Below are positions 11,201-20,901 of a stretch of 64,000 nucleotides of DNA, in pieces. The translations under genes were made by a program, and so were the position numbers. The notes below the pieces were generated by a model. The model saw only the letters and a list, made by a program, of their open reading frames with translations. It made no database searches and was not told the DNA's origin. The stretch's first letter is position 1, and the number at the start of each line of letters is the position of its first letter. The stretch comes from Monosiga brevicollis MX1 (taxonomy: Eukaryota > Opisthokonta > Choanoflagellata > Craspedida > Salpingoecidae), in assembly GCF_000002865.3 (NCBI RefSeq), contig NW_001865066.1:404143-468142 (forward strand), read 5' to 3'.

Positions 11201-12568
11201 AGAGGGCTTCGCAGAAGCGGGGAATAAGACCACGATGCTCAGAGTCGTTGATCTGAGAACCCGGGGGTCCCATCATGGAGTATGATTTGCCCGAGCCCGT
11301 CTGCCCGTAGGCAAAGGCGGTGACTGTGCAAGGCGGCATGAGGTGTTTACTGAGCATTGGTGACGATCATCAACACTTGAAGCGGGGCGTTGGCAAGTCG
11401 GTACCATTGTATCCTTGAAGCGAGCGATCGAGTAAGGGCTTGCCAATGTGTTGGTAGATATGCGCCTGCGATGGTTGTTTGCGGGTGGCGCGATGAAAGT
11501 TGGTCGTAGATCAAGCAGGGCTTGTGCAATCGAGTGGCCTGGTGGCGGAGTCAAGCGGGCTAGTGGGCTGACCTGGTCAGCAAAATTGGCGTCGTTTGCA
11601 TTATGTGACCAGAAGGAATGATCGAAGGTAAAGCTAAAGGCAGCGTGACCATCCGTGTTGGTTGGTTGTATGAGAGAGTGTACGCTCAATAGGAACACAC
11701 CAACAACAAAGAAGAAGAAGCAGAAGTAGAAGAAGAAGCAGAAGTAGAAGAAGAAGAAGAGGAAGAAGCTGAAGAAAAAAGAGGGCGGCGGCTTTTGTCG
11801 GTTGCAGTTGCGGGGTGTACCGTACGTTTGGCCTTTGCCTTTGTCCGGATGTGTCAGGGTGGTAGATTTGCCCTCCATGGCAACAATGGCATGTGACTGC
11901 ATCCCTTCCTCGCTGTGAGGCCAGGAGTCATTGCCAAAATCCGGTTAGACATTATCAGGAGATGGGGATGTCCACAACTAGGATGCGGCCAGCCTTGCGT
12001 GGGCTGCGATGAGCGCGAAAGCAAGGGCGTACCGCTGATTGGCTGGACGCACACGGACACAAACGATGACGTTTTGCTGATCATCGGCGGTTGAATCTTC
12101 CAGCGCAAACGCCGGCCCTACTCTAGGAACGACGGGTGTGCTCGGGGTGACGGGAGAGCTAGCAAAGACTGAGTCATTTGGAGACTCGGTCCTGGAAGTG
12201 GCCGCAGCTACGCCAGAGGGCGCAGCGGAGGCGGAAGGCACAGCCACATTGGAGGGCAATTTGTTTTGCAGCGAGGCTGAGCGGCCCACGCGTGCAGCAG
12301 AGGCAGTATCACTGCTTATTGACGTGCGTGGCTTTGCTGCTTGCGGCGCAGATGGCAACCGCCGTCGTCCACCAGCAGCGGGCGCGCCAGCACTGGCCCG
12401 GCTACCTAAAAAAGAAGGACAGGTGCGGTGAGAACCATGGCGTGCGCTGTCAACTTTGTTGAGTCATGTCATGGGTGAGCGGGGGAACAGGTGCAGCGCT
12501 GGTCGAGGGCGAGCATGCAAGGAAGCCAAAAAAAAAAAAAAAATCAGTGTACCTAGACGACTGGCCAT
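5291..12568 (-). CDS. kinesin-3 motor with FHA and C-terminal I/LWEQ (THATCH) domain
   Basis: About 23 exons, roughly 1,500 residues. Exon 1 encodes MASRL (ATG at 12568). The motor runs [10 protein letters not shown] (12050), the kinesin-3 strand [14 protein letters not shown] (11620), P-loop [15 protein letters not shown] (11300), switch I region [10 protein letters not shown] (10600), switch [14 protein letters not shown] (10400) and [12 protein letters not shown] (10070). It is followed by a neck coiled coil, the kinesin-3 hallmark [21 protein letters not shown] (9400) and an FHA domain (9110-9310). A coiled-coil stalk and the conserved KIF1-type block ([18 protein letters not shown], 7900) come next. 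Three in-phase exons of helical sequence lead into an I/LWEQ domain (5810-6290): [19 protein letters not shown], then [30 protein letters not shown]. The end is a Ser-rich linker and a short helix ([15 protein letters not shown]). The PH or CAP-Gly tail common in kinesin-3 is absent. It should walk on microtubules and bind F-actin; the latter is inferred. Confidence 0.92.
5809..6292 (-). other. I/LWEQ (talin/HIP1/Sla2-type) actin-binding module
   Basis: One exon of the kinesin-3 gene. It matches the talin I/LWEQ blocks: talin 'AAKSIAAATSALVKAA' against [16 protein letters not shown] here; talin 'LISAARMVAAATNNLCEAANAAVQG' against a segment from IVLQAQQ to STAVQG here; then [20 protein letters not shown] and [20 protein letters not shown] for the last two helices. 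Both exon edges are in phase 0 with the neighbouring exons (…VMELCKQ before, [10 protein letters not shown] after), so it belongs to the same reading frame as the motor. The comparison is from memory of the talin sequence. Confidence 0.82.
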
Positions 12569-12978
12569 GGCGGTTGACGAAAAGCCAGGTGCACGGCAGA
12601 TTTGGAAAGTGACGAGGATACGCGTGCGCTTGTAATCGGGTCGCGGCGCCTTCGGGCGCTAGCTTCAGCGACGCATGGGTTGTTAGCCTAGCAATGTTGA
12701 AAAAGCCAACTGACAGTGAGGCTCTTGTCCAATGCGACGATCAGAGGGTCGGCGTAAGACTGAGGAGACCACAGAAACGAGCACAAGCACAAACGCAAAG
12801 ACGAAGATGAAGACGGAGCCGGAGACGGGCACGGGCACGAACACAGAGGCAGGATGCCAGCCAGCAGACAAGGTCACAACTGCCCCCGCCCTGACTTTCC
12901 CAGCCAGCAGTTGAGCATACGCAGGCTTTCAGAACACAAGCACGCCGGCGCGCCCATCAATGGTGAACAGCCCGTAAT

Positions 12979-12981
12979 GTA

Positions 12982-13057
<76 letters not shown>
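12979..13057. repeat. (TG)n microsatellite
   Basis: About 39 TG units with almost no interruptions. Confidence 0.97.
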
Positions 13058-13059
<2 letters not shown>

Positions 13060-13142
13060 CTTTCATTGACTCCGCCTGTCTGCGCTGCCATCAGTCAAAC
13101 CTCCTCTCAACCTCGTCGGTTCCATCATCAATCACTCACAGA

Positions 13143-13192
13143 NNNNNNNNNNNNNNNNNNNNNNNNNNNNNNNNNNNNNNNNNNNNNNNNNN
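13143..13192. other. assembly gap of exactly 50 N
   Basis: Run of 50 N directly before the AC repeat; probably a nominal gap size. Confidence 0.98.
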
Positions 13193-13321
<129 letters not shown>

Positions 13322-13642
13322 GCAAACAAGCAGAAAGCACCTCCCCCTTTGTCGAAGTGTACATAGCGTGGTAGAATTTAAGGTTATCGAAGAGAAATTA
13401 GGATAAAAAGCTAAAACATTATAGATCTGTGGGGAGGTAATTGTAGTAAAGGTCCATGTTTTTGAAGCAGCAGTGGAGAGTTGGTGGTGGCTGCGACGGG
13501 ACTGCGACGGGAGGGGTCATGCATCGATTGCTTGGAGCAAGATGCAGGATCATGGGCCTTCAACAGGCACAGGGCTCAGCCCCTTGCAAACATCCGTTAC
13601 GGCCAGGGGATCGGCAGAGCGGGGGGGGGGGGGAAGGCGGTT

Positions 13643-14449
13643 CTATTGCACAGAGGCACGTAGCCAGGCGAGGTAGGCATCGCTGCCTGCTACAATGGGC
13701 AGGGCAATCACCTAGACGACCCACGGTCATGGGGTGGGGCAGACAGCCATGGCATCAGCAACTGGCCAAAGGCGTACTTGGCCAAGAGAGCGTACATGTA
13801 TTGTAATAGTAAAAAAAGGTTTGGCAAGGGCTCAGCCGTGCTTACCTCAGGAACGTCATAGTCGTGTAGATCCAGAACCCGCGCCCGCAGGCGCTCAAAG
13901 GCAGCCGGCGTGGTCTTGATCATCATCAAGTGTTCCTGATCCGTTTCCACCTGCCCCTTCCACAGATAGGTGGACTGCACGCCTGATGCCACCATGCACA
14001 AGACCAGCGCGGTTTCAGGACAATAAAGAAAAGAAAGAATGAGTCAAGTGCATGCAATGCGAAAGCTGCTTCGGCACCCTCGGGAAAGGGCGCCTTTGCA
14101 GCAAACCAGATGGCAGCTACTGCACCAATCAAGACCTACCTGGCATGGTGTTGACACAGGCAGCGAGCCGCTCTTCGACGAGGGCGCCGGCGATGCGCTG
14201 GGCCAGCTCAGCGGTCGGGGTGGTCACAAAGACAGCCAGGTGTTCCGAAGCTTCAGAGGTCAGCGCCGGTGCTGAGGCATGGCCCCGTCGCGCTGCCGCC
14301 ATGCCAGACCTCCAGCAACCCCATCTAGCAGCCATGGCTAGCCCCACCCCAGCAGCACCCGCCATCACGGCCCACACCACAAGCCCCCCGCGCGACGATG
14401 CTTCAAAGCTGGACATCTCCTTCAACAATAACCCTCTGAAATACCGCAT
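13643..14449 (-). CDS. CUTA: CutA-like divalent-ion tolerance protein with membrane anchor
   Basis: Three exons (about 14449-14142, 13984-13850, 13711-13643), about 170 residues. The CutA fold is clear: HLAVFVTTPTAELAQRIAGALV, EERLAACVN (the family's RLAACVN motif), then STYLWKGQVETDQEHLMMIKTT (W-x-G-x-x-x-x-D-x-E), LDLHDYDVPEV and, in the last exon, VIALPIVAGSDAYLAWL. CutA forms stable trimers; in bacteria it is tied to copper tolerance and in mammals to anchoring acetylcholinesterase at membranes, though the biochemical role is unsettled. The about 65-residue N-terminal extension has a hydrophobic segment (LVVWAVMAGAAGVGLAMAA), so the protein is probably membrane-anchored or targeted, as in animal CUTA. 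The ATG at 14449 is the first in frame. It is divergent from the FKBP gene. Confidence 0.9.
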
Positions 14450-14931
14450 CAACTCACGTTGCAAACATTAACAATACATCATCAAGACAAGATTTATCGT
14501 AAAAACCCATATCAAACCGAGGTACAAGATAAAGATGTAGATGATTTTAGACTTATAGGAGAATTGTTAGGAGTGTCAAGCATACTTTATGAAGAGAATG
14601 GGGAAATTACTGTCGTGATCATTTTTCAAAGCCTGTTGAAGTTTTTGGTGCTGTTTTGGCCGTTGAGGTACGTGCTCCACGGGCCAGTGGCAGTGGTACT
14701 GGTTGTGGCAGTGGGCCAAGGTTGAAATAGAGGTGGTCGCCAAGGCGATGGGCACTGGTGTACCTTGGGGGTGATGGTTCAACTTGTTGATACCATTCGT
14801 TTTATTTTTCTGGGTTGCACGAGAGGGGAGGCACCCCGGCTGTGCCACTGAACTTGAATTCGAGATTTACGTTTTGCTTCTGGAACGGTGTGATGCGTGC
14901 GCTGTGCCGATAGGTTAGTCATCCGTGAAGA
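14450..14931. promoter_or_regulatory. shared divergent 5' region of CutA and FKBP11-like genes
   Basis: About 480 bp between the two start codons, with an AT-rich stretch at 14460-14600 unlike the GC-rich surroundings. Both promoters must lie here or overlap the first exons. No gene seen. Confidence 0.5.
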
Positions 14932-16121
14932 ATGATGATGATGTGGCGTGCTTGCCTTGTCGCGCTGGGGGCGCTGGCAGTGCTGGGAGGTGTGCGTGCT
15001 GAGAAGCAGGAGCTGATTCGCGAGGTGGTCGAGGTGGTCGAGTCTTGCGAGACGCGGGTACGCTTTCACACGTCGCGACATTGAGGGCTTGTTTGATGCT
15101 GACGGATTCTTGTAAAAGCGAGTAACATGCGTGTACGCTTTCCTGACCTCCTCCTTCTCTTGCCCGGGGTGCGTGGGGCATGATCTCTGCTTCTTGATCA
15201 GGTGCAAAAGGGTGATGAGGTGGCTGTCGTGCACGTTGGCTACTACAATGGCCAGCAGATTGATGGCGTGCCCCGTGATGAGAATGGCAATGCCGAGCCT
15301 TTGCGTTTCAAAATTGGCAATGGCGAGATTATTGAAGGCACGTTTTCGTGCGAGTGATTTTTTTTTTTTTTGTCGCAAACGTGTGTGTGTGTAGGCGCGT
15401 GCGTTGGCGTGTGTGTGGCCAGTGTTGACGACCTTGGTTGACCGATCGTTTGTGGCAGGCATGGAAGTTGGCCTCTTGGACACATGCTTGGGCGAGAAGG
15501 TGCGCTTGACCATTCCTCCACACATGGCCTTTGATGACGGCCGCAAGCAGTTCCGCCACAAGCCCGTGCCTAGCAAGGCCACCGTCATCTACGAGATTGA
15601 AGTTGTTGGCGTACGTCAAACCAGATGCCTGATCCGATTGCGTCAATCAAGGACATGGCTGGGGTTGGGTTAGGGTGGCTGGGGTTTTTGGAAGCATAGT
15701 GGTCGTGGGAGATCGAGACCTTTTCCGGGTTGGTTCTGCGGTTGTGCCCGGACCCCGCTTCGCTCAACGAATAGAATTTTGGTTTGCTGCCATCGATTGC
15801 CTTTGCCTTGCATAGATTGACCGTCCCGGTACACTCAAGCACACGACCAAGTACGCACAGTGTTTGGCTTAAAGCTGAATTTGTTGTTGTTGTTGTTGTT
15901 GCAAACGTCAATGTGCATCCAGACTCATCGTGTGTCTTGTTCGGATAATCTTCTCTTTGCACCCGATGGCGGCACGACCTTGGGATAGGGTATTGTACGA
16001 GTCGATGGGTGACCTGGTCTCCGTGGGCCTGGTGGTGCTGATGGTTGGAGGCGCCGTGTACGTGGCCTCGCGCAACGGCAATGGCAACAAGAAGCGCACC
16101 AACCGCAAGAAGCGCAACTAA
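14932..16121 (+). CDS. FKBP11: FKBP11-like membrane-anchored peptidyl-prolyl isomerase
   Basis: Five exons, about 195 residues (human FKBP11 is 201). Exon 1 (14932-15058) gives a signal peptide (WRACLVALGALAVLGGVRA) followed by REVVEVVESCETR, like FKBP11's VETLVEPPEPC. The FKBP domain follows: KGDEVAVVHVGYYNGQQIDG, LRFKIGNGEIIEG, MEVGLLDTCLGEKVRLTIP and PSKATVIYEIEVVG. A short exon (IDRPGTLKHTTK) leads to a C-terminal membrane segment (LVSVGLVVLMVGGAVYVAS) and a basic tail (KKRTNRKKRN). It is thus a type I ER membrane protein with a lumenal isomerase domain, likely for secretory protein folding. The tryptophan at the floor of the FKBP12 active site is Met here, as human FKBP11 also lacks it, so catalysis may be weak. 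The intron at about 15339 seems to use a GC donor. The stop is TAA at 16119-16121. Confidence 0.9.
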
Positions 16122-16625
16122 GATGGCTGATACCCAAAGGGAGAAGGCCATGCCCCTCGCGGCCGCGGACCCACTAACGCGGTTGAATGGTGGACGGTTT
16201 CCGGCTTTTTTTTTGCACACTTTGCCAGCCAATTCACGTTGTGTTCTCCTACCTCGCCTCGGTCGTCTCCAATTTGCCGAGAGCATGACTTTCGAGAGCC
16301 TGAGCTCGTGAGCACGAACCCAGTGAGGGCAACCCACACTTTTGCTGACATTCAGTGCTCGAGAGGGAGCGCGTCATGGTCAGTCAGGAAGGACCAGTTA
16401 GGGGGTCGTAGATATGGCAGCGCGTTCAAGCGGGGCGAGTCGTAGATACGTTGGTCTGACTGTATGTAGTAAGGCAAGGTTGGGAACGACCCGCTGGACG
16501 CGGTTCCGTCACTCCCCCCCCAAGATGCTCGCATGCACGCACATCCATGCAAATGCTCATCATCACTCATGGCTTGACCATGCAACACACAAGAAGAGCC
16601 TGATGACGCGGTCTACATGTGTGTG

Positions 16626-16686
<61 letters not shown>

Positions 16687-17844
16687 AGAGAGAGAGAGAG
16701 AAACAGAGAGAGACAGAGAAAGAGGGAGAATCAGAGAGAATCAGAGAGAGAAAAACAGAGAGAGAGAGAATCAGAAGAGAGAATCAGAGAGAGAGAGAGC
16801 GACAGAGCGAGAGATGAAGTCATTTTATAAGGACGATTTGGCAGCGTCAATACCCCTTCCCTCCCTCCCTCCCTCCCTCCTTCTTGGTCTTGGTTCACTG
16901 GCCACTGGGGCAGAGCTGGACAGGGCGTTGAGGAAGAAGAGGAAGAAGAACAAGGCCCATTGTGTGCGCGTTTGGATGGATCCCGTGGTCACTTTGAAGG
17001 ATCATCCTTTCAGCTGGTAAGGTTGCCGTCTCTTCACTGTTGCTGGGTGATTGGCTCGGTCGACCCGTGACTCGGTCGTGACACCGCCACTCGAAGCGGA
17101 TCTTCTCCCCCCTTCCCCGTTGTTGTGCATGTACTTGATCTGGTTTGGGTGGTGATGGGCGGGAATCCCAACCCCGACCAACGCCCGTATCAATCCCCTT
17201 TCAACTTGGTGTTGTGCTGTTCACTCATCCTCATGATGAAACCGCTCGCGCTCCCCGTTGCCCCTCCTCCTCCTCCTCCTCCTCCCGCTTGGGGGGTTTT
17301 TTTTTGAACTTTAACTAGATGGTGCTACGCCCGCCCGTTCCTTTCACCTTGCTCGGCTCGCTGTGCATCCTGCTCCTCGGACAGCCAGCCCAGCCGACTC
17401 GTGCATGGTCCACACTTGCACATTTGTTTGCCTACACCCACCCACCCACCGCGCTCGATTCGATTGGCCAGTTTCCGTCCCTCGTTTTCGCCAGGTCGTC
17501 AACGTGTCCCCACCCTGGGTCCGTTGCAACGCAGCCACCCGCGTTGTCCAGGCAAAGATCCCCAACTCCTCAACCGTTCGTCCAACCGCTCGCCACACGA
17601 GCTGGACACTGTTCAGAGGGCTCGGCCCGCAGCCTTTTAGCTTCGTCCAACCGTCTGGACCAGTCCCCGCTGCTGGGACGCCTCCATCACCTGCCTGCAT
17701 TTTTCGTTTGCGAGGCTTGGCGGACCCGAGTCCCAAGGCGCTCAATTTTCTCGTCCCTTTGAAGCGTGGTGTGCCCCTGAGCGGCCACCGTCGGCTGTCA
17801 GCGCAGTTGGACAAAACGTCTTCCCCTTCTCCTCAACCATTGTC
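16122..17844. other. long intergenic region with simple repeats, no secure gene
   Basis: It holds the GA array (16627-16807), a CCCT run (16856-16881) and a TCC run (17263-17286). Open frames at 17319-17930 overlap in several frames with no motif. The last few hundred bases are presumably promoter and 5' UTR of the ankyrin gene. Confidence 0.55.
16627..16815. repeat. (GA)n array with CAGA/TCAGA variants
   Basis: Pure GA from 16629 to about 16683, then a degenerate array of GA runs broken by AATCAGAGAGA units. It gives a false Arg-Glu open frame. Confidence 0.95.
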
Positions 17845-19993
17845 ATGGCCACCGTCTCGAGCCTCTCCGTTCTGGAAGAGCTTTGCAAAGTGCACCAACT
17901 CGCCATCACTGCCCAAGACAGCCGCATCTTGATGCAGGCCCTCTTTGATGCCATACAGGCCAACAGCCTCAGCGACACGCTTGACCTCTTGCATCGCATC
18001 CCGCAACCCCTCATCCTGGGCGTTTGCGACAATAAAATGCGCCTGTGCATCCACCAAGCCACCTACCTTGGTCACATTGATATTGTTCTCGCCCTCTTGG
18101 ACGCCTACCCAGCTCTACTGAGTATCCGTGATCTTGACACGGCCCGCGGAGGGTGTCCCATCCATTATGCCAACTGGGCCGGTCATTTGAACATTGCAGA
18201 TGCCCTCTTGGCCCGTGGTGCCGCCATGACCAACCACGACCTCGTGGGCAACACCCCCATGCTGTAAGGCCATTTTTTCTGCCTCATATCCCAGCCTGAC
18301 ATCTACTCGCAGTCAATTCTCACCTCGCCACCCATGTCGGCCTTTCTTTCTCTCCCATAGCTATGCCATTTACGGTGGTCATCTTGAGATGGTCAAAACG
18401 TATGTGGCACGTGGGGTCAACGTGCGTGATGTCAACTTGAAGGGCCACTCTGCCGTTATCCAAGCCGCCTGTGGAGGCCACCAACACGTCGTGGAGTACT
18501 TGATTCATAATCACGACGCCTCCTTGGCCCAGCGTGATGAAATTGGCGTACGTTTCACGGTCCCCCCATTTTTTTTCAACAACCTGTCTACGCCGCCCTT
18601 TCTCACGCGGCTAACTTTCCTTCTCCTCCATTGTCAATGAAACCCATTGGCGACAACAACAAACTCGAATCCACAGAATACCGCCTTGCTCTTTGCTGCC
18701 TGGGGTGGTCATCTGAGCTTGATGCAGTGGATGCTTCAGAATGGCTCCAGCCTGGCAGAAGAGTCGCAAACGGGCCACACGGCCCTCCTCTCCGCCGCCA
18801 ATTCGGGGGCCCTCGAGGTCGTAGACTGGCTCCTCAATGTCGCCCACGTGGATCGCCGCCAGCGCAACAAGAATGGTGACACGTGCTTGCTTCTCGCTGC
18901 CTTTGGAGGCCACATTGACATGCTCGAGTGGCTCGTGGGCCAGGGCGCCTCGCTCAATGAGCGCAATACCGATGGTCTTGATCCTTTGCTTTCCGCCTGC
19001 AATGGTGGTCACCTTGGCATGGTCAAGCGCCTCCTTGAACTTGGGTGCAACCTCAGCTACAGCAACGTCCACGGCTACACTCCGCTCATCTTGGCCGCCT
19101 GCGGTGGCCACGTCGACCTTGTGGCCTGGCTCTACGAACAGGGCTGCTCATTGGACGATGCGACCACGGATGGCGACAGCGCTCTTCTGCTGGCCTGCTA
19201 TTGCGGACATCTTGACCTTGTGCAATGGCTGCTCGATCAGGGCAGTACGCTCGAGCAGCGCAACAACTCAGGCCTCACGCCGTTGCTCTCTGCCGCCAAC
19301 GGCGGTCATACCCGCGTCATCATGCACCTCCTTAATCGCGGCGCTGACATTGAAGAGGCTGACACCGAGGGCTACACACCCTTTCTGCTTGCCTGTCGCC
19401 GTGGCTTTGCCAACGCAGCCATGGCCTTGGCCATGCGCGGCGCCAACATGCGAGCCCGCACCAAACTGCGTCTCGACGCCCTGGCTTTGGCCCACGAACA
19501 CGATGCCGTCACCCGTTGGCTGGCCAAGTCGCTCGACTTTACCCCTCTTCATGTTGCCTGCCAGCTTGGCCAACGCACATACGTGGCTCACTGGCTACAT
19601 CACGGCATTCACCCGAGCACGCCAACCCTAGTTGGCCGCCCCGTGGTTCCTCTTGATCTGGCGCTTGACTTGGCAGACGATCTTCCAGAAAGGCCACGGA
19701 TCATCCAGTTGCTGGAGCAAGCCACGTTGCCCTGGTCACCAATTCGCCATTGGATGTTTGGTCCCCGGCATCGCCGCTGCGTCATGAATGCCTTGCTGCT
19801 GCAGGCTCGCCTCGAGACTGACCGCCCGGACCTTCCGACCTTGCCGCACGAGGTTTGGCTCCGCATCATTCGCATGATTGGTCGGGACGTGGAATACCAA
19901 TCGCGCCAAAGCCCCTGTCGCCGTTCCCGCCGGGTATATCGCCGGCGCTTTGCACATGCCCTTGGCTTTCGCCCGCCCCTTGAGGCCACTTAA
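17845..19993 (+). CDS. ankyrin-repeat protein with F-box-like C-terminal segment
   Basis: Three exons (17845-18263, 18361-18549, 18677-19993) with in-phase GT-AG introns give about 640 residues. After an N-terminal helical region there are at least 11 ankyrin repeats, with the usual G-H-x-x-[IVL]-[VA]-x-x-L-L pattern: GHIDIVLALLDA, GHLNIADALLARG, GHLEMVKTYVARG, GHLSLMQWMLQNG, GHIDMLEWLVGQG, GHLGMVKRLLELG, GHVDLVAWLYEQG, GHLDLVQWLLDQG, GHTRVIMHLLNRG and two weaker ones. The C-terminal about 60 residues contain LPTLPHEVWLRIIRMIG, which resembles the first helix of an F-box (LPxEVxxxIL), then a strongly basic tail (RRSRRVYRRR). A role as substrate receptor of an SCF-type ubiquitin ligase is possible but inferred from one short motif. 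The start ATG at 17845 is preceded by a stretch with no better in-frame ATG. I do not recognise a specific orthologue. Confidence 0.88.
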
Positions 19994-20901
19994 CGCATCG
20001 CACGTGGCCATCGAACCAGAAAACTATTGCAAATCAGTTTGAGCAGCCATTTGCAATGCTCGTCGCACAAACAAGAACAAGAACAAAATTGGAGAAAAAA
20101 CAAAAAAAAAAGGAGAACAGTATGAGCAGCAATTACCACCGCCACCAACAACTCGACGTGATCATTTGCAGGACAGAACGGCACTGAGCAATCATTGGGT
20201 AATCCAATGAACCCCTCAGCAGACATATTCTGTGCCCCAGTCCATTGGGTTGCTGGTAATGCGTGACTCGCAGGTCTGAGACCAACCTCTCATTGAGTTG
20301 AGGGAGATTTTGAGCGCCTTTGGTGCAAAGGCCATTTATGAATAATATTATTACAGGCAGCACTGATGGCAAGCCTGCTCGCCCAAACCCGAGCCCGAGC
20401 TGTGGGTTGTGGGCAACCTGCCGACTGCGGCGGGGGTTTGTGTGCGCCGTCACGTGCAAATGCATTCAGAGAGTAAAAATTGACAAGAAATGTAAATCAC
20501 AAGTGCAAACTTCCTTTCAAAGGTGAAGCGATCGATCTGATTATTGACATCAATTGGGCAGGAGAATAAAAAAAAAGGTCAAAGCCCATAAAAAGGCGAG
20601 TTGCAAGTCGGATTCAAAACTCCAACGCGTGACAGCAGTACACATGCCATCAAAAAAAGCAAAAAAGCAAAAAAAAAAAAGCACAATGCTAAAAGAACAT
20701 AGTCTGGCAAGCTGTCAGCCGTCTTTCACACACAAAAACAAACGAAACATACTCATCAATCAACGAATCAAGCAATCAATCTCTCTTCAAGTCAACAAAG
20801 GAACGACAACATCTATAGACGCTCATCTCCGACCAACTTCGCACAAATATCACACATCAAATCAAGAACTAGTGCAGAAACACCGACAACGTACGATGCA
20901 T
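19994..20901. other. convergent intergenic region, AT-richer, no gene seen
   Basis: Between the stops of the ankyrin (+) and kinesin-7 (-) genes. It is A-rich (several poly-A tracts at 20092-20110 and 20567-20690) and contains only repeat-like lysine-rich open frames. Both 3' UTRs probably lie here. Confidence 0.6.

Noticed and set aside
14779-15588. 269-codon minus-strand open frame over the FKBP gene
   Set aside because: Antisense shadow of the FKBP exons, with no motif and a poly-Lys run from the intron poly-T.
16617-17020. Arg-Glu repeat open frames
   Set aside because: Produced by the GA array; no start context and no conserved sequence.
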